A DNA stretch of 6,254 nt from CAYQSU01 sp964420325 (GTDB lineage Bacteria > Pseudomonadota > Alphaproteobacteria > Rhodospirillales > Defluviicoccaceae): the NCBI GenBank assembly GCA_964420325.1, contig CAYQSU010000095.1, positions 1-6,254 of the forward strand, read 5' to 3'. The notes beneath the pieces were generated by a model. That model was not told where the DNA came from, did no database searches, and saw only the letters and a program-made list of their open reading frames with translations. The position numbers were made by a program, and so were the translations under genes. This document shows, piece by piece, positions 1-4,817 of the stretch; position 1 is the stretch's first letter; each line of letters begins with the position of its first letter.

Positions 1-28
1 TCCCGTCTCCGTCGTAGGGGCTCCGCCG

Positions 29-1132
29 TCAGCGGCGGCCGGCGGCCCATCCGGTCAGCACGGCATCGGCAGCGGCGAAGCGCACGGGCGGGCGCCCCTC
101 GGGCGGCTGACCGTCGATCCGTACGGGAAACAGCACCTCGGCGTAGGCATCGTGGCGCCGGACGAGGCCGCGCGCCTCGACGTGCGGATGCAGGGGAACC
201 TCGCGGTGATCGAGGATCGCCTGGTAGCAGCAGTCGGCGTTGCCGAGCCGCTCCTCCCAGTGCGAGAGCGGCTCGCCGGCGATGACCCGGGCGACGTCGG
301 CGATCAGCGCTGTCTGCGGCATCCGTTCGTACTGGCGTGTGATCCAGTCGGGGTGCCCGACGGCATGGCAGAAGTTCATCCAGAACTTGGGCTCGAGAGG
401 GCTCAAGGAGATGAACCGGTCGTCCCGGGTGCGATAGATCTGGTAGCACGCCGCACCCCCCGAGAGCAGGCCCAGCCCCCGTCGCGCCTCGAAGGCGAAG
501 GCGAGTTCCTGCAGTGCGAGGCAGGATTCGCTGAGGCTCACGTCGAGGAAGACGCCGCCGCGGCCCCGGCTGCGCGCCATCAGCGCGCCGAGAACGGCGA
601 TCACCGCCTGCAAGGCGCCGGCGTGATCGGCGATCGGCGGAAATGGAATGACCGGCCTGTCCATGATGCCGGTCGAGCTCAGCATGCCGGTCAGCGCCAC
701 GTAGTTGAGGTCGTGCCCCGAGGCCAGCCGGAGGGGGCCCGTCTGTCCGTAGCCGGACAGGGCGCAATGGATCAGCTCGGGATTGAGCGCCTTGAGCCGC
801 CCTTCGCCGAAGCCGAGGCGGTCGAGGACGCCGGGGCGGAAGGACTCGAGGAGCACGTCGGCTTGGCCTACCAGCGTCTCCAGCACGCCGCGGTCGGTCT
901 CGGCCTTGAGGTCGAGCTCGATCACCGTCTTGCCGGCGTTGACGATGTGATAGTAGGGGGAGACGCCTTCCATCTTCCCGGTGTCGAGCGTGCGGCCGGG
1001 CTCACCCCCGGGGGGCTCGACCTTGACGACCTCGGCGCCCATGTCGGCGAGCAGCCGGGTGGCGAACGGACCCGGCAGATACTGGCTCAGGTCGAGGACG
1101 CGGAGTCCGCGAAGGAAGCCGTGCGCCGCCAT
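29..1132 (-). CDS. CaiB/BaiF family CoA-transferase, alpha-methylacyl-CoA racemase-like
   Basis: Complete 367-residue protein of the class III CoA-transferase family, whose members move CoA between carboxylic acids or racemise 2-methylacyl-CoA esters in the cytosol. The N-terminal block (residues 9-41: GLRVLDLSQYLPGPFATRLL, then ADMGAEVVKVEPP) is the family's CoA-binding start. ESFRPGVLDRLG lies at 96-107 and the SGYGQTGPL loop at 126-134. GHD at 139-141 and an aspartate at 169 (IADH) match the His/Asp pair that family knowledge assigns to catalysis in alpha-methylacyl-CoA racemases; formyl-CoA transferases keep the aspartate but usually not GHD. Length fits racemases (about 360-380). The ATG at 1132 is the only reasonable start, since the frame is closed by a TGA six codons upstream; no good Shine-Dalgarno is visible. 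It lies 82 bases after clpA with no U-tract terminator between, so readthrough is possible. The substrate cannot be read from sequence. Family certain; racemase versus transferase is inference. Confidence 0.9.
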   Translation of the reverse strand: MAAHGFLRGLRVLDLSQYLPGPFATRLLADMGAEVVKVEPPGGEPGRTLDTGKMEGVSPYYHIVNAGKTVIELDLKAETDRGVLETLVGQADVLLESFRPGVLDRLGFGEGRLKALNPELIHCALSGYGQTGPLRLASGHDLNYVALTGMLSSTGIMDRPVIPFPPIADHAGALQAVIAVLGALMARSRGRGGVFLDVSLSESCLALQELAFAFEARRGLGLLSGGAACYQIYRTRDDRFISLSPLEPKFWMNFCHAVGHPDWITRQYERMPQTALIADVARVIAGEPLSHWEERLGNADCCYQAILDHREVPLHPHVEARGLVRRHDAYAEVLFPVRIDGQPPEGRPPVRFAAADAVLTGWAAGRR

Positions 1133-1214
1133 GCCCGCTGACGCCGCTCAGCCGACCGCCGCAGCGTCGCGATGGGACCGTCTCGGTGTCGCGGTCATGG
1201 GTGCCCGCCCGCCT
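1133..1214 (-). other. clpA to CoA-transferase intergenic gap
   Basis: An 82-base gap between the clpA stop and the CoA-transferase start. On the minus strand it can form a GACCGC/GCGGTC stem (1191-1196 with 1154-1159) enclosing a small ACCG-AGA-CGGT hairpin (1177-1187), but no run of T follows. I see no convincing promoter or intrinsic terminator, so whether the downstream gene shares the clpA transcript is open. Confidence 0.4.
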
Positions 1215-3527
1215 TCAGGGCGCCGGCACCGGTCGGCGCGGCCTGCTGCCGCGCTCGGGCGGCTCGACCTCCCCAGGGTCCGGATAGTCGAAGCCGACCC
1301 GTCCGTCCTCGATCCGGACGCGGACCACGCCGCCCTTGGTCAGGCGGCCGAACAGGAGCTCCTCGGCGAGCGGCCGCTTGATGTGCTCCTGGATGACGCG
1401 GGCCAGCGGCCGCGCGCCGTAGCGCTGGTCGTAGCCCTTGTCGACCAGCCACCGGCGGGCCTCGTCCGAAAGCTCGATGGTGACCTGGCGGTCGGCAAGC
1501 TGGGCCTCGAGCTGCATGATGAACTTGTCGACGACCCGGCCGACCACCTCCGGCGCCAGGCTGGCGAAGGGGATGACGGCGTCGAGGCGGTTGCGGAACT
1601 CGGGCGAGAACATCCGTTCGATCGCCTCCGTGTCGTCGCCGATGCGGGCCTCGCGCTCGAAGCCGATCGCCGGCTTGGCCAGCTCGGCGGCCCCGGCGTT
1701 CGTCGTCATGGTCAGGATGACGTTGCGGAAGTCGACGCTCTTGCCGTTGTGATCGGTGAGCTTGCCGTGATCCATGATCTGCAGAAGGATGTTGAACAGA
1801 TCGGGATGCGCCTTCTCGATCTCGTCGAGCAGGAGCACGGCGTGCGGCTGCTTGTCGATGGCGTCGGTCAGGAGCCCGCCCTGGTCGAAGCCGACGTATC
1901 CGGGGGGCGCGCCGATCAGGCGCGAGACGGTGTGCCGCTCCATGTACTCGGACATGTCGAAGCGGACCAGCTCGATCCCCAGCACCAGCGCCAGCTGCCG
2001 CGCCACCTCGGTCTTGCCGACGCCGGTCGGGCCGGAGAACAGATAGCAGCCGATGGGCTTCTCGATCTCGCGCAGGCCGGCGCGGGCGAGCTTGATGGCG
2101 CTCGCCAAGGCGGAGATCGCCACATCCTGTCCGAACACCACCGTCTTCAGATCCCGCTCCAGCGTCTGCAGCACCTTGCGGTCGTCGCTGGACACGCTCT
2201 TCGGCGGGATGCGGGCGATCTTGGCGACGATGTCCTCGACGTCCTTGACGGTGACCGTCGTCCGCCTCCGCGTCGGCGGCAGCAGCATGCGCGAGGCGCC
2301 GACCTCGTCGATGACGTCGATCGCCTTGTCGGGGAGTTTGCGGTCGTTGATGTAGCGGGCAGACAGCTCGACCGCGGCGCGGAGCGCCTCGGCCGTGTAG
2401 CGGACGCTGTGATGCGCCTCGAAGTACGGCTTCAGGCCCTTCAGGATCTTGACCGTGTCCTCCACCGACGGCTCGTAGATGTCGATCTTCTGGAACCGCC
2501 TGACCAGCGCCCGGTCCTTCTCGAAATGGTTGCGGTACTCCTTGTAGGTCGTCGATCCGATACAGCGGAGGCTGCCGGCGGCGAGCGACGGCTTCAGGAT
2601 GTTCGATGCGTCCATCGAGCCGCCGCTGGTGGCACCGGCGCCGACCACGGTGTGGATCTCGTCGATGAACAGCACCGCGCCCGGCACCGCCTCGAGCTCG
2701 GTGATCACGTTCTTCAGCCGCTCCTCGAAGTCGCCGCGGTAGCGGGTGCCGGCGAGCAGCGATCCCATGTCGAGGGCATAGATGGTCGCGCTCTGCAGCA
2801 CCTCGGGCACCTCGCCGAGGACGATGCGGCGAGCGAGGCCTTCGGCGATGGCCGTCTTGCCGACGCCGGGATCGCCGACGTAGAGCGGGTTGTTCTTGTT
2901 GCGCCGGCAGAGGATCTGGATCGTCCGCTCGATCTCGGCGTCGCGCCCGATCAACGGATCGATCCGGCCCTCGGCGGCCTTGCGGTTGAGGTCGACGCAA
3001 TAGGCTTCGAGCGCCTCGTGGCCCTTGCGGACCACCCGCTCGCCCGTCGTCTCCTCGTCGGTGCCCTGGACGCTGCGTCGCCGCGTCTCGCCGGGCACCT
3101 TGGCGATGCCGTGGGCAATGTAGTTGACGGCATCGAGCCGCGTCATCTCCTGCGCCTGCAGGAAATAGACCGCGTGCGACTCCCGCTCCGAGAACATGGC
3201 GACCAGCACGTTGGCGCCGGTCACCTCCTCTCGGCCCGACGACTGCACGTGGATCACCGAGCGCTGGACGACGCGCTGGAAGCCGGCCGTCGGTTTCGGC
3301 TCGGAGACCATCGCCGACTTGAGCCCGTCGAGCTCGGTGTTGACGAACTCGGTCAGATCGCGGCGCAGGTGCTCGACGTCGACGCCGCACGCCTTCAGCA
3401 CCGGCGTCGCGTCCCCGTCCTCGGTCAGCGCCAGCAGCAGGTGCTCGAGCGTCGCATACTCGTGACGCCGTTCCGTGGCCAGCGCCAGGGCCCGGTGGAG
3501 GGTTTGCTCGAGAGTGCGCGACAGCAT
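1215..3527 (-). CDS. clpA: ClpA, AAA+ unfoldase subunit of the ClpAP protease
   Basis: A 770-residue Hsp100 class I unfoldase (E. coli ClpA has 758). It forms ATP-driven hexamers that unfold substrates and thread them into ClpP. Residues 1-145 are the Clp N-domain, which docks ClpS. The first AAA+ module has Walker A GDPGVGKT (218-225), Walker B VLFIDE (285-290) and pore loop RYRGDF (262-267). The second has Walker A GPTGVGKT (499-506), Walker B VLLLDE (564-569), pore loop GYVG (543-546), the FRNRLD arginine-finger region (644-649) and sensor 2 GARPL (704-708). There is no ClpB-type coiled-coil middle domain. IGF at 621-623 sits where ClpA carries the loop that binds ClpP, so it should work with ClpP. 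The last 20 or so residues are Pro/Arg/Glu-rich and look like a disordered tail. Start: ATG at 3527 with GAAGGTGA just upstream; the in-frame ATG at 3566 lies inside clpS and would add 13 residues not typical of the family. The 8-base spacing from clpS suggests translational coupling. Confidence 0.98.
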   Translation of the reverse strand: MLSRTLEQTLHRALALATERRHEYATLEHLLLALTEDGDATPVLKACGVDVEHLRRDLTEFVNTELDGLKSAMVSEPKPTAGFQRVVQRSVIHVQSSGREEVTGANVLVAMFSERESHAVYFLQAQEMTRLDAVNYIAHGIAKVPGETRRRSVQGTDEETTGERVVRKGHEALEAYCVDLNRKAAEGRIDPLIGRDAEIERTIQILCRRNKNNPLYVGDPGVGKTAIAEGLARRIVLGEVPEVLQSATIYALDMGSLLAGTRYRGDFEERLKNVITELEAVPGAVLFIDEIHTVVGAGATSGGSMDASNILKPSLAAGSLRCIGSTTYKEYRNHFEKDRALVRRFQKIDIYEPSVEDTVKILKGLKPYFEAHHSVRYTAEALRAAVELSARYINDRKLPDKAIDVIDEVGASRMLLPPTRRRTTVTVKDVEDIVAKIARIPPKSVSSDDRKVLQTLERDLKTVVFGQDVAISALASAIKLARAGLREIEKPIGCYLFSGPTGVGKTEVARQLALVLGIELVRFDMSEYMERHTVSRLIGAPPGYVGFDQGGLLTDAIDKQPHAVLLLDEIEKAHPDLFNILLQIMDHGKLTDHNGKSVDFRNVILTMTTNAGAAELAKPAIGFEREARIGDDTEAIERMFSPEFRNRLDAVIPFASLAPEVVGRVVDKFIMQLEAQLADRQVTIELSDEARRWLVDKGYDQRYGARPLARVIQEHIKRPLAEELLFGRLTKGGVVRVRIEDGRVGFDYPDPGEVEPPERGSRPRRPVPAP

Positions 3528-3529
3528 GC

Positions 3530-3537
3530 TCACCTTC
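3530..3537 (-). promoter_or_regulatory. Ribosome binding site of clpA
   Basis: On the minus strand GAAGGTGA overlaps the end of the clpS TGA stop (3538-3536) and lies 2 bases before the ATG at 3527, with its AAGG core 6 bases away. It supports the 3527 start over the ATG at 3566, and its overlap with the clpS stop fits translational coupling. Confidence 0.7.
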
Positions 3538-3874
3538 AGTCGTTTCCGTCTTTCTCGATCGTGCACTGCAGCGGATGCTGGTGCTGCCGGGCCAGTCCCA
3601 TCACCTGGTTCACCTTGGTCTCGGCGACCTCGTACGTGAACACCCCGCAGACGCCGACGCCGCGATGGTGAACGTGAAGCATGATTCGCACGGCGTCCTC
3701 GTGGCTCTTGCCGAAGAACCGCTCGAGCACGTGCACGACGAACTCCATCGGCGTGTAGTCGTCGTTCAGCATCAGCACCTTGTACATCGACGGCTTCTTC
3801 GTCTTCGGCCGGGTCTTGGTCACCACCCCGGTCGACGGCGTGCCTCGCATCGTCGGTTTGTTCGAGCGACTCAT
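3536..3874 (-). CDS. clpS: ClpS, N-degron adaptor for ClpAP
   Basis: Small adaptor that recognises destabilising N-terminal residues (Leu, Phe, Tyr, Trp) and hands these proteins to ClpA. From the ATG at 3874 it has 112 residues (E. coli 106). The conserved core starts with YKVLMLNDDYTPMEFV (31-46), in which N37, D38, D39, T41 and M43 match the E. coli pocket residues N34, D35, D36, T38 and M40. M65 and H69 in the IMLHVHHRG segment match M62 and H66. VCGVFTYEVAETKV (75-88) and HPLQCTIEK (100-108) complete the fold. The basic, Ser/Thr/Lys-rich N-terminus (1-29) is the flexible extension that engages ClpA. It ends 8 bases before clpA, so the pair forms one operon. The start is uncertain: the ATG at 3874 has only a distant AAGG (16 bases), an in-frame ATG at 3901 has a poor site, and an in-frame TTG at 3925 (129 residues) has a strong GGAGGA 7 bases upstream. 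Product certain, start not. Confidence 0.96.
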   Translation of the reverse strand: MSRSNKPTMRGTPSTGVVTKTRPKTKKPSMYKVLMLNDDYTPMEFVVHVLERFFGKSHEDAVRIMLHVHHRGVGVCGVFTYEVAETKVNQVMGLARQHQHPLQCTIEKDGND

Positions 3875-3932
3875 GATGCCGTCGGTCCGTCCTTGCCTCA
3901 TGCTTCGGTTCGCCCGGTCCGGCAACCCTGCG

Positions 3933-3938
3933 TCCTCC
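3933..3938 (-). promoter_or_regulatory. Strong Shine-Dalgarno GGAGGA upstream of clpS
   Basis: On the minus strand GGAGGA is a near-perfect anti-16S match. The only start-like codon at normal distance is TTG at 3925-3923, spaced 7 bases away and in frame with clpS without an intervening stop. It either sets a longer ClpS start or is a leftover leader signal, since the conventional ATG at 3874 is 58 bases away. Confidence 0.55.
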
Positions 3939-3952
3939 GGGGCCCCACTACA

Positions 3953-3958
3953 AATATA
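3953..3958 (-). promoter_or_regulatory. Probable -10 element of the clpSA promoter
   Basis: The minus strand reads TATATT inside the AT-rich patch 3949-3966, which stands out sharply from GC-rich surroundings. A start of transcription near 3946 would leave a leader of about 8 bases before the GGAGGA at 3938. No good TTGACA-like -35 exists at 16-18 bases; the best is a weak TATCCA at 3977-3982. That suggests activator dependence, another sigma factor, or a wrong call. I found no clear heat-shock (sigma32) consensus. Confidence 0.45.
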
Positions 3959-3967
3959 TATGATTTG

Positions 3968-3986
3968 CGGGTGTCGTGGATACCCG
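3968..3986. promoter_or_regulatory. 19-bp inverted repeat upstream of clpS, possible operator
   Basis: The plus strand reads CGGGTGTC-GTG-GATACCCG: 8-base arms with a single departure from perfect symmetry (a G-T pair in that strand) around a 3-base centre. It ends 9 bases upstream of the -10-like TATATT and would cover the -35 region of a clpS promoter. Position and symmetry suit a dimeric regulator, but I do not recognise the site and cannot name a regulator. Confidence 0.35.
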
Positions 3987-4022
3987 AGTCCGCAGGCACG
4001 AGAAAATATCGGGCGAAGAGAT

Positions 4023-4050
4023 GCGCCCGACGACCGAAGCCGTCGGGCGC
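4023..4050 (-). terminator. Stem-loop terminator after the phasin-like gene
   Basis: On the minus strand GCGCCCGACG and CGTCGGGCGC form a perfect 10-bp stem, extended by a G-U and a C-G pair that close a UUCG tetraloop. The tetraloop is only formed in the minus-strand RNA, which fixes the orientation. It starts 27 bases after the stop of the phasin-like gene. The following sequence (ATCTCTTCG) is only moderately T-rich, so termination may be incomplete or the stem may act mainly in stabilising the transcript end. Confidence 0.65.
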
Positions 4051-4077
4051 TTTCGCGGCCCGAGCCAGGGGGCGGGC

Positions 4078-4521
4078 TCAGACCGCGGTGTCGGTGGGGA
4101 CCCCTTCCAGAGCCAGGGACAGCCGCTGCGCCAGCGGCGACGCCGCATCCTCGGCGAGCTGCACGACCATCAGCGCCACCAGCATGCCGCGGGAGAGCGC
4201 CCGCGACAGAAACAGGAGGGTGAGGCTCGGCAGGAGCTCGACGCCATGGGCCGGGCCCGTCGCGTGGGCGAGAGCCCTGGCCGCGGCCGCGGCTTCCTCG
4301 GCGGTCATGCAGAGGAGACCGATCGAGGCCTTGTGAAGGGAGCGAATCCCACGCCCCCAGATGACCACGGCCTTCAGCGTCGCGCCGGCATTGCCCGCCG
4401 TCCACGCGGCGATCGTCTCGGCCCAGCGCTCGCGCCCGGCCTCTGCCCCGCTGTCGCCGTCGCCCCTGGCGGCCGGTGGTGGATCGATCGCCCTCGCCAG
4501 GGCTGCGTTGGTCATGGCCAT
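4078..4521 (-). CDS. Small helical protein, probable phasin
   Basis: A 147-residue Ala/Leu-rich protein. After a Pro/Gly/Asp-rich, probably disordered N-terminus (1-32) it appears helical throughout: about 33-45, 47-72, 74-89, 93-126 and 128-138. The pattern of an AARALAHATGP-type turn (80-90), then VELL, a long helix and an AEDAASPLAQRL end (123-134) resembles the phasin families that coat polyhydroxyalkanoate granules. Hydrophobic stretches such as LLPSLTLLFL (96-105) and GMLVALMVVQL (112-122) could be amphipathic or membrane-active surfaces. There are no catalytic motifs. Start: ATG at 4521 has GAGG 8 bases upstream (4533-4530); the ATG at 4515 has GAGG at 7 bases and is equally possible (145 residues). 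From memory, phasin genes often precede clpS-clpA in alphaproteobacteria, which supports the call. It has its own promoter-like and terminator-like signals. Gene likely real; phasin identity is inference from pattern and synteny, and an unrelated helical protein remains possible. Confidence 0.6.
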   Translation of the reverse strand: MAMTNAALARAIDPPPAARGDGDSGAEAGRERWAETIAAWTAGNAGATLKAVVIWGRGIRSLHKASIGLLCMTAEEAAAAARALAHATGPAHGVELLPSLTLLFLSRALSRGMLVALMVVQLAEDAASPLAQRLSLALEGVPTDTAV

Positions 4522-4651
4522 GCCTCGTGCCTCGTCATCCGTTGCATCGTCGTCCCGAGGGCCGAACCGAGAGGGGGGTCGGCCGATGGCGGTGCCGCTG
4601 CCGGCTGGCGCACGTCGCCCGGTGATGCCGCCCTGCACAACGATGATCGTC

Positions 4652-4680
4652 ACTCTAGCCGCCGCGCGGCCTGCCGGCAA
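4652..4680 (-). promoter_or_regulatory. Sigma70-like promoter of the phasin-like gene
   Basis: The minus strand has TTGCCG (4680-4675), an exact 17-base spacer, and TAGAGT (4657-4652). Each hexamer matches four of six consensus bases, reasonable for a GC-rich alphaproteobacterium. Transcription would start near 4645. It implies transcription independent of pgm. Confidence 0.5.
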
Positions 4681-4775
4681 CGCGTTCTTGTGCAGTGCAG
4701 CAATGCGCCTCGCGCAGGGCCAGACCAGCGATATCCGCGGCTTACGCTGGCCGTCGGTTCGTCCAGCGAAACCCG

Positions 4776-4814
4776 GCCCGCCGGCCCGTTCGCAGATGCG
4801 AAAACGCCGGCGGC
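4776..4814 (-). terminator. Imperfect stem-loop after pgm, possible terminator
   Basis: It starts 3 bases after the pgm stop. On the minus strand GCCGCCGGC (4814-4806) pairs with GCCGGCGGGC (4785-4776) with one bulged G. An inner GTTTTCGC/GCGAAC stem (core 4789-4802, perfect UUCGC/GCGAA with an AUCU loop) continues it with a TT bulge. Only TTT occurs shortly downstream (GGGTTTCGC), so a classical U-tract is lacking. It may terminate weakly or protect the pgm 3' end. Confidence 0.4.
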
Positions 4815-4817
4815 GGA

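Larger units (their letters stand above)
4522..4817 (-). other. Intergenic region between pgm and the phasin-like gene
   Basis: A 296-base stretch without a convincing gene on either strand. It holds a stem-loop just past the pgm stop (4776-4814) and a promoter-like pair (4652-4680), leaving a leader of roughly 125 bases before the phasin-like start. I see no riboswitch or small-RNA signature in that leader. The reading frame of the phasin-like gene stays open up to a TTG at 4680, but that codon lies in the -35 element and the encoded extension is low-complexity. Confidence 0.5.

Noticed and set aside
152..1141. A 329-codon plus-strand frame opposite the CoA-transferase.
   Set aside because: It is antisense to a clearly conserved gene and shows no family resemblance.
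1154..1196. Nested hairpin after clpA considered as a terminator.
   Set aside because: The outer stem is only 6 bp with a long loop and no T-run follows, so it is no better than expected by chance at this GC content.
1148..1198. A 16-codon minus-strand frame (ATG at 1198, TGA at 1150-1148) between clpA and the CoA-transferase.
   Set aside because: It is too short, has no convincing ribosome binding site and resembles nothing known. It only shows that the CoA-transferase frame cannot extend upstream.
1195..3390. A 731-codon minus-strand frame overlapping clpA in another register.
   Set aside because: It is Arg/Ala/Gly/Pro-rich without motifs, a typical out-of-frame shadow of a GC-rich gene whose in-frame product carries every ClpA motif.
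981..3671. An 896-codon open frame on the plus strand, opposite all of clpA and running past both of its ends.
   Set aside because: It lies antisense to a fully conserved clpA. Its translation is low-complexity (repeated Asp, Leu, Arg, Ala, His, Val) with no recognisable domain. Long antisense frames are expected opposite a strongly biased high-GC gene.
3926..4405. Extension of the clpS frame upstream to 4405, giving 289 residues.
   Set aside because: The added part runs through the putative clpS promoter, the terminator hairpin and the end of the phasin-like gene, and reads as Arg/Gly/Pro-rich noise. Only the portion from the TTG at 3925 is worth considering.
4522..4680. Longer start (TTG at 4680) for the phasin-like gene.
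   Set aside because: The codon falls in the -35 hexamer of the best promoter, and the extension is low-complexity. The ATGs at 4521 and 4515 have good Shine-Dalgarno spacing.
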